Shown here: positions 28,060 through 42,356 of the stretch, piece after piece
Numbering within the stretch: the stretch's first letter is position 1
Layout: each line of letters begins with the position of its first letter
NCBI GenBank assembly: GCA_030549495.1
Contig: JAUIRK010001028.1
Coordinates: 186,001-250,000 of the forward strand
DNA: 64,000 nt
Source: Nectonema munidae
Lineage: Eukaryota; Nematomorpha; Nectonematoida; Nectonematidae
Reading direction: 5' to 3'
The notes under the pieces: generated by a model
The model's input: only the letters and a program-made list of their open reading frames with translations
Databases searched by the model: none
Told to the model about the DNA's origin: nothing
Made by a program: the position numbers and the translations under genes

Positions 28060-30367
28060 GGTGAAGTCGATTCCCTCTAGAACCTCTCTTTAAATACACT
28101 TAAGTGCCAGTACACCAAGACGATCCTGTGTCATAGTAGATCGCTTCACATCCATAATTCTGGATAGCTTCGAAAAAGGCCTTCTCCCGAGCAATTAGTA
28201 GACATCAATGACAAATATATTCTAAAAATTACCCCGGTGTTGGGGAATGCAGTATATACCCCCTATGTGTGCAATAACTTGAAAATATATGGGGCAATGC
28301 CCGTTGACTCTTTTCTGTTGTATTTATTTGACTGTTCTTTGTACTAAAAAATAAATTGTCTAAATTCTGAAATCTAAATCTAATAGTATAAATCCTTCGA
28401 TTGAAACTTTAATATCTTCATCGGATATCGAATAAAATTCGGTTAAAACAACAAAACGCTTTTGAACAAATGAATATGATTTAATGCGTTGCTTCAAACC
28501 ACTGCTGAGCTGGTCAATTATAACATAAAAAGTGTTTACTTTAAATCTATTGACTTCTGGCATTTCTTTTATAGCATCAACAGCACTTCCTTCACAAAAA
28601 TGCTTTTTTCTTCTTGGTATACGACCTGATTCATTTTCAAACTTAAAAGATTTGTTCGCACTTCAGAAGCTTTTTGATCGTAAAAGTCAAACTTTTCTCT
28701 ACATTCACTCACAAATTTATCTAGGATTTTCATACGACTAACAGCTGTAGTCAGTTCAATGCTGGAGCTCTGCAGTAGTATGCTGCGTTGATTAAAGCGC
28801 TGTGGAATGTCATTCCATAACTCACACATAAAATCTTTAGTAACCATTTGCCTGATTTCGAGTGTCTCCCGTTTGGTTATTATCAGTTGCGATTTCTTCT
28901 AGAGCACTCTGGGATTGCTTATATCCTCTGAAAACAGCCTCAGTAGCTTTTGCTCTGTCAGACCATCGAGTATCGGATGGATGCTTAGGAACAAGACAAT
29001 TAGGCTTCTGTTTAACATAAGATAACAAAATTCCCCATCGATTTGTATAGTTATAAAACTGGTGTAAAAATCCGAAGTAAGAAACAGCTTCAACGCAACA
29101 GTCCACTGCAGATTGGCCTACTAAATTAAGCGAGCGACATGCGCACGGAATATAATCGACTAAGTGATTCTTTTTTTTCAAAATTTGCTGCATTACAATA
29201 TATTTGCCAGACATATTGCTTGAATTGTCATAGGCCTGTCCACGGCAGGACTGGAAATATTGATGAAAGTGAGAAATCGTTCTACGCGCTCATAATTTGT
29301 CATGTTAACATGAGGAATAATAATTATTGTGAGCTGGTCTGTACGAGAAATATCTGGTGTTGAATCCACTGAAACAGAGAAATATCTAGACCTAACAATC
29401 TCTTGTTTGATGAAAGTGAGCACTTTATTTCCCATTAACGTAACAATTTCATCACATATTGTTTTAGAAAGGTAGGATGAATTTGCCCGCGATTTGCAAA
29501 TTGACAAATATTTGAGATAAAAAAGGATCAAATTGGCCAATCAGTTATAATATTTCCAAATAATTACCATTGTTCCTAGAACCGATGATCTCATTGCTTC
29601 CCCGAAGTGGTAAACCCCTTTCACAAAGAAATTTAATTGTTGCAACACAATGTGTAAGCACATTTTTCCAATAACTTTTTTCCTCGCAAATATTTTTGTA
29701 TATCAATGCGGTCAGGAGCAGAAGAGCGGTCAGCTAGAATCATAATAGAGTCAATATGTTTTGCGCTCGTTTCATAAACTTTCAAAGTTTGATTAATATT
29801 TTTCCAGTCACTATCTCCTGATGTACATAATTTTATACTTCTATCTAAAGAAAACAACATACATGGAAAGCAAAATAAACTAGTCCTGGATGGAGAATAA
29901 ACAAGCCACTCACGATCGACAACCTCCCCATTTGGTAAAACACATGAAAATGCACTAGGATTAGAAAGCGATTCACCCCAGAATATTTGCGTTTGGTTTC
30001 TGGATATTCATTTGTTTTATTTCAAAAGTGGTCTATACGATTACTAATGAGTACATCACGCATTTTCTCTGTTATGTTTTCCACCAAACCAACATCATTT
30101 GGTACAACTTGAATTGATTGTCTCTGAATGTCTGTACTGGTTGAAGTTTCTACATCAAAATCATGGCTATAACTTTGTCCTGCTCATTTTCAGGTTGAGA
30201 AAAAACAGGATGATCGTTTTTTAGGCTTTCACTTTTGTTTTCAGCTTCTTTATCCTTATCAACAAACTGGTAAAATGAAATTAATTTACGAGTTTTAGCC
30301 AGAAGGAAGTCTTCTTTTTCTTCTTCGATTCTTGGACTCTTTCCCAGCCACTTTTACGTTTTGGCAT
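28060..30367 (-). pseudogene. Decayed hAT transposase, ZMYM1-like (TTF-DUF4371-dimerisation)
   Basis: Minus-strand order: ATG at 30367 with MPKRKSGWERVQESKKKK, the usual start of this family; a TTF-type zinc-finger remnant with CMLFSLDRSIKLCTSGDSDW (29800-29870); the DUF4371 core with YLSKTICDEIV, YFSVSVDSTPDISRTDQL and VNMTNYERVERFL (29193-29540); CACRSLNLVGQSAVDCC and SDTRWSDRA (28837-29214), where DTRW is a family hallmark; and the C-terminal dimerisation block ERAFSKLSRIMDVKRSTMTQ with DRLGVLALK near 28090-28190. The frame changes several times with internal stops, so it is inactive. The element's left end is probably 27701. Confidence 0.88.
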
Positions 30368-32918
30368 GAAAAACAATGTAAATTAAAGAATTTAAGTATT
30401 TCTGAAGAAAAATAAAAAACTCAATATATCAAATGTTTTTAAAAATGAAAACGATTTACCGCTTACTTACTTTCAAAACTAAAAAAGATGGCAGCGCCAT
30501 TTTATTTAAGGATAAGTTTATCAAAAAAATTTAATAAAAATTTAAATATAAATAAAATATAATAAATTTAAATCAATTATTTTTTAAATTCAAGTTTTTT
30601 ATATTTTTTTCAATTAATTATTTATATCTTAAATCTTAGATCCTTTAAATTTTCTGAACTGACTAAAACAAACTGTAAAAAACATCGCAAAGATTTGTCC
30701 TAGAAGGCAAAATGGATGATGATGATGATGATTTTTCAACTATTGACATATCATATCTTTTGACTATAAAAAAAGAGGGAGTGACAATAGTGTCAGGATT
30801 ATAAACTGTTTCATAGATTCCATGTGTTCTTTTCTCTGTATAGTTTTTCTCGTGTTTCAAAATCTTCAATAAACGATAAAAAAACTTCAATAGGCGAAAC
30901 ATGTCCTATGCCGAGTACAAGTTATATGATTTCATCCTTCTCTATATATATCTCAAATGGCATAGATTGAATATCACTTATATATATATACATCTATTAT
31001 TGTCTACACTACTGCGTCGCCTAATCCCAAACATATCAGTGATTACATACAATTGTCCCTAAACTAACTTAAAAGATGAAATTATTGCCATGAAGAAGGA
31101 GTTATTAGTGACTTAGGCACAAATTATATCTTGGGTGTGAGCTTATGTATAGATAAAATTCGAAACAAAATTTGCTTGTGAGACATGAGTAGTTAAATGT
31201 GTAGTTTAAATGAGTAGTTGTCGTATGCGAAAAGACATTGAAAAGCTCTATTATTTGGAATACGAAAAGTATATTTCAGGATAAATTGAAAAAAATATAT
31301 CAATTATTTAATGTAAAATCTTTTTCCAAAAAATATAATCGAAACAACGTATAGATACTATTTTGGATTTGAGGAGAGAGAACAAAAAAAGTTAAGTATG
31401 CTCGTCACGCGTAACAGACACATATACATATTTGAAATTTCTTTGTACCATCCTACACCTTATTGCACTCAATTCTAAAAACACAAGCTGGAAGCTTTTC
31501 AATTGAGGATGAGACAGTAGCTGTTATACCAAATTGAGAGAGAACTCCTCTCAGAATGCCACAAGGAAACGCTAAAAACTGTAAAAAATAGATTGATATA
31601 AGAATATTTTAAAATACATCTTTCCAAAATCGTTATGGAAAACCTGAATCAAAAATTTGAATTGAAACTAAAATGGCGAAAAAACATTTGTTTAGGATTT
31701 ATTTTTTGATATAATATTCAAGCAATAAAATTTATGCTTTATATACAATCAAGCCTGCTCACCTTTATTAAAGGGCCACGTGTCTATTTCCTAATTAATC
31801 CTAATTGAGTTTATATGATCTTTCGCTCACAATATTGAAGAGAGAGAGAGAGTCAGAAGTATATAATCCGAACGATTCCACTATATGAGTATTTCGGGCT
31901 AACAAGTGTATTCAACTCAATAAATATAAAGTAGATAAAAAAAATAGACAAAACTATTTTATTCATGATAATAAAAAAAGAATTTTCAGATATTCAAAAT
32001 GTACACATTTGATTCCAGAAAAAGAGGAAGACGTTTAGTGATTTGATATAAAACAACCTTACCGCTTTTCAGTTTTCTTTCTTGAAATGATCTCCGTAAT
32101 TTAAATATGAAAATGGCGTCAAATCTGTTGTAAATTTAGATAATTTTAGAAAGTTCTATTTTTCCAAACTTTTAGCCAATTTAATTCCCCCTTCATCTTT
32201 AAATAGACACGTGATGTCTGATTTTAAACCTTTGAGGACTAGTGTGAAACAAAATAAAAAAAAATAAAAAAATCGTCTGCTTTAGATATATAAAATTCCA
32301 TTGAAAAAGAAAACAGACGAACAGTATTCAAAATTGTGGTCTTCAAAGCTTTTAAATATTTATTTTATATCAAATCAGTAGATTTAATCTGCTTTTATGG
32401 AATTAACTGGGTTAGGATATCTAGGATATGTAGCAAAATAAAAAAGGAAAATTGAAAGATTCCCATATCTCGATGTTATAAACCGATATATAAAAAGAAA
32501 ACGAAAAATCATATATCTACTTTCTTTTGTAACACGTCGAGTAAAGTGGAAATAGTAAACCGGCAAAAAGTAATTCGAAAAATGAGTTCTTAACACGTTA
32601 ATCTTATCAGAAGTAAATACAATAAAAAGTTGACCAAAGTTTTACTTTCATGTAGTATACTTTGCCAAACTTTATCACAAACAGGTTATACTCCTGTTTT
32701 TGAGATTTAAGTATTTCAGTGTATGAATGTTTGTCTAGATGTTTTTTTGTGTCAAACATGTATTAATACAAATAAATATGAAGGTTTGTGTCAAGAATGT
32801 CAAAAACTTTTGAATGTAAAATTGCGCTATCATTAAATCTAACATCAACACTAGCTCGAATACTAACATTCTACTTTAACCCTAACCCAGTCAATAGGTT
32901 TCCAAAATTTTAAACACT
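30368..32918. other. Non-coding AT-rich stretch
   Basis: Contains a short (GAT)n run at about 30715-30731 and a (GA)n run near 31841. No gene is seen. Confidence 0.45.
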
Positions 32919-33065
32919 AAAGGTAAAAGTACCGCCGGGTGTTTTCATCGAGAAGGCAGAATTGCGCCGCTTGTATCGAACTATGAGAAAGTTGGCTTGA
33001 TGCGGGATCGAACCCAAGACCTTGAGTTATCGAAACCCAGTACCTAACCAACCTTACTCACGCCC
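32919..33065 (-). mobile_element. tRNA-derived SINE copy (full length)
   Basis: Minus-strand sequence starts GGGCGTGAGTAAGGTTGG and contains the perfect polymerase III B-box GGTTCGATCCC. The body includes GTGCCTTCTCGATGAAAAC-like sequence (here AATTCTGCCTTCTCGATG) and ends CGGCGGTACTTTTACCTTTA. Copies at 40925, 51880 and, partly, 47136 share the same body, so it is an interspersed family. Confidence 0.85.
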
Positions 33066-33191
33066 TACTATAACCGAGTTAAATGCGGGTTTTGTATCAA
33101 AGTAGTTTTTATTCTTGAAATGATGTCAATTTTATTGAATAATGCGTCAAAAAGTATTTTTTGGAGATCTTAAAAAATATAACCTCTAAAT

Positions 33192-33974
33192 CAGAGAAGC
33201 TCCTTTTGGTAAGCATATCATAAATTAGTGTTGATTTGTCGAAAAAATAATTATAATTAAAATTAATTTTAAGCAAAAAACTAAATTATTAAAAAAATAT
33301 TTAGGAAATTATCAAGAAATGAAATGAAGCATAGTATAAAATAAAGAGATGATGTCTACTTTTACTTGAATCGAAACGTTGACTGTGGCCTTAAACAGAT
33401 TTTAATGTAGTTTTCACTTCAAAAATGATCTAATTTTAAAGGCGTATTAATTAGCAGATTTATTTTAATAACTTCTATCAAGTTTAATTTGGCAAACCTT
33501 TGTTAAATTTGAGACAGAATAAATAACTTTATTTTAATATGACTAAAATACAATATCAAATTTTCATTGAAACTTTGGTAACAGTTATGAGCATGAATGT
33601 GTGAATTTTGTATACGTAAAATGTTGATTGATCATTAATTCTATCTCTTTCTGCATTTTAATATCTTTCATACAAAAAAAAATTGCTCACAAAATTCATA
33701 AGTGTGATTTAACGGAAAAAGGAAATTTTTGATGTTTTGATTGTCACCTTATTGAGGATAAAGAAAGATATGTTTATAAATAATTGAAATTTTATGACTT
33801 TTTAATTAGTATTACATAAAAATGATTTGTTACTATTTTTGTTTCAAGGGTTTTTAAAAAATAACAAAACATAATTCCACATTGCTTAGAATTGTGAATG
33901 AAGAAGTGGACCAGCACATCAAGAATTGAATTGGGCCACACCGCGGCCCGTGAGCCGAAGGTTGAGCATCTCTG
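33192..33974. mobile_element. Non-autonomous hAT-like element with 8-bp duplication
   Basis: The left end is CAGAGAAGCTCC at 33192. The right end at 33974 is the inverse of CAGAGATGCTCAACCTTCGG. Flanks are CTCTAAAT (33184-33191) and CTCTAGAT (33975-33982), 7 of 8 identical and of the nnnTAnnn pattern. The right 70 bp carry the GC-rich GGCTCACGGGCCGCGGTGTG stretch typical of such ends. The 783-bp interior has no transposase remnant that I can see. Confidence 0.75.
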
Positions 33975-33982
33975 CTCTAGAT

Positions 33983-35999
33983 GAAGAGATAAGGAAGAAA
34001 AAATTAATAATAATATTACTGGTGTAACATCTTTAGGTTTTACATCATCATTGATAAACTTTGAAATCATGGGAAAAGAAAAGTCTTGCAGAACGAACAA
34101 GCCCTAAAACATGAAATAGAGAAAGTATTGCCTATGTTATGGAAAAAAACTTTAAGAAAGTATGTTTTATTTATTGAAAAATCAATAGATAAAAAATGGT
34201 AAGTCTAATGAGAATGCAGGGTAAAATTTTCTATTTTTGCCAAAAGTTGAGGCTTAGAGTATACATACACCTTAAGAATTTTAGGCTATTAAGGTTGCAT
34301 TTTTAAAAACAATTCCTCTGCTATCTTTTAAATGAGTTTTTTACATATAATTGAAAACAGAATGTTTAAATTTTATTGGACAGTGTTACTGTTACGCCAT
34401 TGACCTGGAAATGGTTAACACATATTTCAAAAATGGGGAAAAAGCCATATAAATAATAGAACGAATTTCAAAAAAATTGTTACCAAAATATTGACTTCAT
34501 TGACATATAAAAGTTTTAAATTAAAACACAGGTATTTGATTCATTTGTTTTTTAATTTTAAAAAAGTTCATTGAAAACATTAGTGCACCCACTAAACTTT
34601 CAATTTTATAATTTCAATTATGTTATAAAACTAGTATTTATATAGTTTGGAGAATTTTCATAAAGCGAAACTTTCTTAAAATCATATTATTTATGTTTTT
34701 TTTTAATTTTGCGCCATTTTTATGCAAAGTGAGCAAGCCAAGTGTCTCACTTCTTTTATATTTAAATTCCCATTCTTAATCTAGGAATTACAAAATATAC
34801 AGTAAGATTTAAATAATAATCCATAGATAATTTTTTTTTAAATATCTTATATAAGCTATTTTCTAATAAGACTTAACTTCTTCAATTTGTATAAAAATGG
34901 CTGTAAAAAATGGAAAAATTTGAAAAATATTAATAATAATTAGTTTTTAAAAAACGCCCAAACGTTGGCATATCCAAAAAGTTTACTCAGAACACAAATC
35001 AAGCTTTGCATTGATTGAAAAAATCACGCAAAACGTTTTTTGTTGCACTGATTTGTTCTTCCATTATTCCAACAAGATCGATTTTTCCTAATCATGATTT
35101 TTTATAAGAGCACACCTAAAACGCAATTAGAGGGGAGTTTTTAAAAAAAAATTAGTACCATAAATTTTGTATTTTTAAATGACATTTTGGAATTAATTTT
35201 TGGTGATTTTTTGATGGCTGCGAAGTGTGAACAAAAATATCGACTCGGAGTACTGCTAATTTTGGCATTCCCATTCCAATAAAACTTCGTTTAGATTATA
35301 GATTTAATCGAAAATCTTATGCCGATTATGCTACACTTTACGGTAGGTGGTGGAACTAGACTTTATAACTACTTCCATTGTAATTTCTTTTTGTATGCCA
35401 TTTTTTTCAAAGTTAAAAAAAAAAGCAATTTATCACTAGAAAAGCCAACTTTTTTTGTATCTAAAAAGCCATTGGCTTGTATACGCCCCAAATATAAAAG
35501 TTAGGAAAGACAAAAATAAATCAATTTTAAAAGTTTGCTAAAGATTTGTTTCTTAGACTTTATTTTAGGAGCTGTGTAGACCAGCGCGATAGTTTGAATC
35601 ATCTTAGCTCAAAATTTTTCATTAAATTCAACTAAAATGCCTAAAAATATTTAAATGTCTTAATAAAAGCCTTGCGCCCTGAAAATAACTCTTTGTAATT
35701 AAAAAAATGCTTTTGATAGGTCAATGTTATTTCGATTAATAAAGAACATGGCAAACATTTTTTTGTTGATTTTATCAGTCTGGAGTAGTTTTGTGGAACC
35801 CAATTCCGATACGAAATTCTTAAATGTCTTGACTTTGTGACTCCAATTGCCCAGGCTTTGATTTTTACACTATGACCACGCTATTTTAAATATAGACTGC
35901 GTATAGCGAATATAGAATTTGGAATTGAGAAAATCTCACGTGTAAAACACTTATGAGATCAAATAAATGATGTGATATGAAAATGTAGGTGATAGTGTG
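33983..35999. other. Non-coding AT-rich stretch
   Basis: No gene, repeat end or RNA gene is visible. Confidence 0.45.
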
Positions 36000-36680
36000 A
36001 GATGAATTTTACCAATCTTAGACGGGCTTCATCTGTTCCTACTTGTCAAATGGTAGCATTATCTCTCGCCATCGCTCTTCAACTTATGTCCACGAGCTTA
36101 CAGTCTCTACACCCCAAGGTGGATGCCTCTCTGAAATACTTTGCTTTGTTCTCAAAGATCTCCTTCTCGTATTTATCAATCCACAATGCGACTTCGCTCA
36201 GAATTTCTCGAATGACATTTTATTCACCAATCATTCTCAACAAAAATCTTCCAATCACAAAAATACTTGAAAGAATAATCCTGAAAAACATCTGAACAAA
36301 TATCAGAAATCAACATAGAGTTATCCTTCTCCGCAATAACACTACAAGCAGTGCAAAACATTATTTCTAGCAAACTACACACGCTAAAGCAACTCATATA
36401 CACAATATCGTAATCGCACCTTCCGCATAAGGTGCCCACACTCAGGTGTAACAAGAGACCACTTCCTCTCACGCATACTCTTCAAGATTCACGACAGATT
36501 TAGCCACGCCCGGCTAAAGACATTAAAACATATAAAGCCAAAAAAATACCATTCTAGAGTATGGATCCACAGTTCTATCACAAACCAACATCATAAAGTT
36601 ACAAAGGCACACAACATACAACACCTGCATGCAGAAACATTCATACTCCCCATCAAAGGCTTCGTTTGCCTTGAAAATCG
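36000..36680 (+). pseudogene. LINE reverse-transcriptase fragment
   Basis: The frame from 36043 reads TVSTPQGGCLSEILCFVLKD, corresponding to the TPQGG.LSP.L motif before the catalytic centre of non-LTR reverse transcriptases. It then reads FAQNFSNDILFT, where a YADDI-type motif is expected but the sequence has FSND. GC content and C-rich codon use differ from the flanking AT-rich DNA, supporting insertion. Only the central palm region is left, and the catalytic pair is altered, so it is dead. The clade (Jockey/CR1/RTE-like) is not decidable here. Confidence 0.65.
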
Positions 36681-38479
36681 GAGAGGGACAAATGATTTGT
36701 ATCTTTTTTCAAATTCAAAACCATTTTTTTCAACAAATTTTTATAAATGTTGAAAACTAAAATATGTTTCAATCTCTGTTGAGTCATGGTAGCTCAAAAA
36801 CCAAGTTTGGAGTTTTCCAAGAGGACTAAAGAATCTTACTCTCTGTCAAGAACTAGATTGAAAAACTGAAAGAAGTTTGATCAAACCTTGAACATTCGGA
36901 AACATACGTCAAAGGTTTGGCTGCATTTTATTAAATATTTTAAGGTGATCAAAAAAAAAAAGCTTTTCATAAAAAGAAATATCTTGGGAAAAAATAGCCC
37001 AAATTAGATATTGCAATATCAACTACGTGTAAATATTGCTCCGTGTAAGTATTGAAAGCCTGGTAGTGTTGCTTTTCTCAATCATTTCCTGCTTTATAAC
37101 TTCGGGAAACTTTTCATTTTCTAGGTATAAATGTAGAGGAGAAACAACAAGTTAATCAATCATTTTTATCGATGTATTGAAAGAGTGAAATCCAAAACAG
37201 CTGGTTCCAAAATAGCTAGTAAACCAAAATAGCTGGTTTTAAAATAGTTGTACCAAAACACCAAGTTCCCATTATTCTTATTCAAATAACAAAACCTTGC
37301 TTTATGAATTTTAAATAGAATGTATTAATTTTTAAACTTTCTCAATAAAAGTTTTGACGTTGATGTTAGTAGCACATACGACCTCCTTTTTAATGTTATA
37401 TAAATTTAAAATAAAGTATATCAGCTTTACTACTTTTTTAAACCTAGAAATAGAAATCCTCTCAAAAGAAGAGTTTCCCATTATTTTTATAATGAATAGA
37501 AATATTTCTGTTGTAAAAACAACATTAATAAAAAAAAATGTTTTTTATTATTGTAAAAAAAATTATGATCGTGTTCTTCCAAAACCTAATTTTTCCTAGT
37601 TGAAACAGAAGGTTATATGACTAAACACAGCTGGTCCGAAATGAACTATTTTGGTATACTAGCTATTTAGTCGTATAATCTATTGAACACACATCGAAAT
37701 TTTTCTTACACTCGCAAACAATTTATCTACGCTGGCAGTTTAACTTTCAAAACATTTATTAAGCTTTCAAAGAGTTCAAGTAAAATCCATAAAACAAATT
37801 TTACAATTAATTTTTTAAAAAAAAATAATGAAATGAAATTTATTGAATGTACCATCATTATTGAAAAAATAAAAATATTAAAAAAAAAATTTTTTAAGAA
37901 ATTTTTTTATATGAAAAAATATTCAAAAAAAGTTAAGCAAGTGGGGACAAAAACAAAAAAAATAGAAAGTATAATATGAAATCGGAAAAACTTGAATAAT
38001 TGGAAAGACAATTAGAACATTATCATGCAAAAAACAAAACAAATGGATTATGAAATTATTGCGCATACGCTTACCATAAAGAAAGCCTTAAGAGGGAACA
38101 AATTATGGTATATGCCTTCTAGCCTAAGAAGTGGATGGGACAAAATATAGTATGTCCAGTAGGGGTATGAAAATATTATAATCCTATATCCCCATATCAT
38201 ATTTTGCGGAGTTTTTATGCTCAAGTTAGAATAATATATAAAATTTTGTTCTGACTATAATAAATTCCCCCCCCCCCCCTCCCCCGACTCACACTCCTTT
38301 TCAAGTTTAAAAAATTCAATTTTATTTGATAAAACATCATGAATATATCAATATCATGAGTTTGTTAAAAAGGAATTTCAGATTAACTTTTTCAGAAGAT
38401 TTACATAGGAGAAGTAAATCTTTCATTACTTTAATTGCGCGCTCTACAAATATATACAAATATTTGAAAGCTCTCTGCT
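36681..38479. other. Non-coding AT-rich stretch
   Basis: Several K/N/I-rich frames (such as 37354-37599 and 37683-37979) are products of A/T richness, not genes. A poly-C run lies at 38269-38285. Confidence 0.45.
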
Positions 38480-40112
38480 CAAAATTTACTCAGTGACTTC
38501 AAAGCTTTGGGATGCTCTTTACAAGCTTCTGATAGATTGTCAAAATCAGTAAAATTGAAATACTCAACAGAGAAACAGATGTCAGCCCATATGAACTTAT
38601 CAAACCACATGCAGCTTCACATGTCTGTCAAAACTCTGGTAGCAAAATAAAAGTAAGTAAAGTATAAATTGACCTTGAGTTCTATCTTGCATTAATTAAA
38701 GCAAGAAGTGTTTGGAAATTCACTTTTGGAAAGCTTCCTGATCTTTTGAAAGTTTTGTAGCATGATATTGAGTAATCATTATCAAGAAAAGCAATGTCAT
38801 CTCGCCAACGATCGTGTTTTTCTTTCTTCATTGCTTTTCCTATATTTTTGAAAGAAGTCTTGAGTTATTCAATGCTCATATTCTTGTGTTATTATAGCAA
38901 GAATATGATGTTGACATCCAATAAATACAGCTTTTTTAGTCCAATATCTTCAAAGTGTTTCTGCAACCGTGTGTCTGCACCAAGACATCTTCCAGTATTT
39001 GCTGCACTTTTGTCTAATACAATCATTTTTATTCACGGTCAGAGTTCATATTCATCAAGAACAGTTTTTACTCCATTGAATATTGTCTCACCTTTTGAGT
39101 TGACCAGTTCTATAACAGTGAGTCTCACCTCCCTAATTTCATTTTGTTAAAACGACTACCTGATACTCTTTCTTCTGCATAGCCTTTCTATCAAAGTGTA
39201 AAGACCAATTTTTGTATTTTAAATTTTCTTTTCTCCTTCTTTAACCCATTTACGGCCAATATTCCTATTTTGGAACATAAGTAATTTCATATTCGTCTGC
39301 TTTTTTCAATGACTTTGAATATAAATCGTCTGCGTTTTTTTAGATATCGTCTGCTTTGCTTGGCCTTAAATGGGTTAAACACAGCTTTATAGACGCCCTT
39401 TCACAAACTTTGTGAGTTATCCTTCTACTTAATTTTGCTGCTGTCACTAAACGTATTGCAGAATAAGTTCAGTGTCTTTTAGGGTTTGAAGGTTCCTTAA
39501 AATCTTCCCTACTAGACTCTTCTTCACTTCTGTGAGAATCTTCTATTTCCGAAATGTCATCACTACTGATTTTTTCAACAATGTTATTCGTGACGGCTGC
39601 TTTCATTTTAGGTAATTCCAGTTTTCTTGGATGAATTCCTAGTGTATCTTCTTTTGTGTTGCAATAGCCTACCTCACCTTTTGTTGAAATCTGTAGGTCT
39701 TAAAAATCTGTCTTTTCGGCACACCCATTCTCCTTTCCCGTCTGTTACATTAAACATCTTAGCAAAATCATAGTTTCCAGGTCTTCGATTATGTTTTTCA
39801 ATTTTTTTTTTATCACATCTTCAACTTTTCTTTCAACTCTTGTTTTGCCTCTTGGAATTGGCAAGTTTAGCTTTCTCCATAAGAGTTAATACTTCGCCTG
39901 CTATATTTGCAAATTTTTGTTTTTTGCTTTTTACAAGACAAGTTAAGGTTTAATATTTCTTCAAGATATGCTGTTCCGTAGCAATTTTTTTGCATTTGAT
40001 CAAGACTGCCAACAATAAAGTGCTTTCTTGATGTTTTGCATTTTTAAAACGGCAGCAGGTTTAATGACCAAATTTTATTGTTACTTTCTGAAGGAGATGC
40101 GTGTTTTGACAT
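38480..40112 (-). pseudogene. Second decayed copy of the unnamed RNase H-like transposase family
   Basis: Around 38880-39090 the minus strand reads MIVLDKSAANTGRCLGADTR, LQKHFEDIGLKKLYLLD and then a CQHHIL-like site (HIL visible). This corresponds to the (F/C)DTT..NTG...GA...LQ and CQHH/CRHH..(L/E) blocks of the relic at 13600-15100. A candidate start ATG is at 40112 (MSKHASPSESNNKIWSLN). The frame is broken many times. The protein resembles the sub-type with CQHHIL rather than CRHH, so the two relics are related but belong to different lineages. Inverted ends were not found. Confidence 0.6.
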
Positions 40113-40924
40113 TGCAACTTTAAAAGTTTTAATTAACAAAATTACAAATTTTATTTGGTTAAATTTTGTGAAACGGAACAAAAATAAGATGTTATAATAT
40201 TAGATATTATAAAATAAAAGGCTTTAAAATAATTAAGTAGCTTAGAAATGAATTTAAAATATTTTAAAAGCCTTGTATTTAGAAGTTATGCATAGCGGCA
40301 AAGCACCTCTTATCACAATACCCATTTATAGAACAAAACTTACTCTGGTGGTTGAACTTTATTTATTCAGCAAAAATTTTTTTGTCATGTCTAACTTGTC
40401 CATTAGCATTGCAAAATAGAAAAAGTTGGGCACTTGACTTACTTGATGATTTGTTTTCAAGTTGTCAATGTTTTTGTTGAAGAGAAATGGCCAGAATTCG
40501 GTACAGATAAACTTTATCTTGGACAAAGCATCGTCATTGAACTTTCCCAAACTCTTAGCAACTCTAAAAAGGTTAATGACTGAAGAATTCAATAAATTTA
40601 TTGACTTTTTAAGTATAAAGTCTTTTAAGCAAGGACGCAGTCATCTGTAACGAAATCCTAGAATTCAAGTACAAATCTAAAGCTAAAATAATGTTATCAA
40701 AACGAATCATTTTGACTCAAAGCTTGACCTAAACTAGCCCTAAGCGATCTTATTAAAGGGCCAAACATGCTTGGTAATATAGGCAAACGTGGAAATTTAG
40801 AAAAAAATCATATTCAATACCCCCCCCCCCCCCTTATTATTTCATCGAATATAGATAACATCTAATCCCCTTAGTAAATATAGACCATATTGACTTAATA
40901 GGCTATGTTGATAACTCATAAACA
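40113..40924. other. Non-coding stretch
   Basis: No gene is seen. A poly-C run lies at 40820-40833. Confidence 0.45.
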
Positions 40925-41080
40925 AGGTGAATAAGAATTGACTCTGTTGGTTAGATACTACGTTTCGATAACTCAAGGTCTTGGGTTCGATCCCGCATGA
41001 AGCCTGCTTTCCTCATAATTCGATACAAGCGACGCAATTGTGCCTTCTCGATGAAAACTACCTTTACATTATAGAAGGAT
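40925..41080 (+). mobile_element. tRNA-derived SINE copy
   Basis: Contains GTTGGTTAGATACT, the B-box GGTTCGATCCC at about 40983-40995, and the family body ATTCGATACAAGCGACGCAA then TGCCTTCTCGATGAAAAC. The tRNA-like head before GTTGG is diverged compared with the copy at 51880. It lies 120 bp left of the TIR element at 41201. Confidence 0.8.
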
Positions 41081-42356
41081 GCGAGAAGATTGAATTTTGA
41101 TTGCCCTGCTCATAAAATATAGACACGAATTTATAATAAATTCTTTTTTGAATAAAGTTAATTAATATTACGTATATAAGGAATTGGGCCGATTCTAAAT
41201 CAGGGGCGCACATCCTCAAAATTATGGGGGGGGGGGGGGGCGAAATTTTTTTCTTGCAATTTTCAAAATTAGTGGTCTGGAAATACCACGGGAGACCAAA
41301 TATTCAAGCAATCCTTTAAAATAGAGTGTACTCAGCGCATACCTAAAGTCCTAAATTTATAAGACAACTTTATATTTTTTTTTACAAAATTGGTGAATTT
41401 AAATACTATACTTCCAGCGAAAATATTTTAATTAAATTTGCATATCGCATATACACTAGTTTAAAAAAATCCAAAATTGTTTGGGGGTGAATAGGCTTTT
41501 CATTTGAAAATGAAATAGTCTATCAAGCACATTACAGGAATTGATGAAAGGATATTTGATTGATAGAGAAAACAAATAACTGAAGGTTTGGTAGTTTTAT
41601 ATGAGTGAATGTAGTCTAAAGGCAAAGAGTCTACTAGACACCCTGCAATGTTTATATGAAAAAATGTGATTGATTCAGGGGCAAGGGTATAAAAAGAAGT
41701 TATAATTGTGCAAACAAAATTAAGATCGCATTATTTCATTTTACTCAGCATCATTCAAAAATAGTTTAAAAGCTAAATTGATACAAGCTACAAAAATCTA
41801 CAAAAAGTAAAATAACTTTTAACATTATGCAATGATTTTCCTTTTATAATAAATTTTAAGGAAAAAAAGTCTATCAGAAAAAGTTATAGAGCTTCAACAA
41901 AAACTAAAAAATTTTAGGGCATAACTCAAGTTTTTTGAAAACTAATTTGACGTACCCCCCTACAGCATACTCTATGGGTGGCATGGCAGGTTGGTTGAGA
42001 TGATGGACATGGCATGGAAGCCTCTGGATTCGATTCCTTATCGATACGAATTTGTTCATAGTTTGACATAAGCGGTACATCAGTGCCTGGTCAATGAAAA
42101 TACATCCGCTGTACCTTAGCTTTTACTTAAAATTGAAAAATTTGCTACATAATTAACATGAGAGAGAAAGGAAACAAAGTAAACTAATAAAGCAATTTTC
42201 ACTATTTTAAAATGGAAACATCTGTTCTCAGAATAATTTCAAAATAATAGGAGGCATAAATAATTAGAGTTTATTTGATATTTTCAAGTTTTTATAACCA
42301 GCAAAAGCCAACATTTAAGTAGCTAGCCCTTTTAATTAAAAAATTATTTAAATAAC

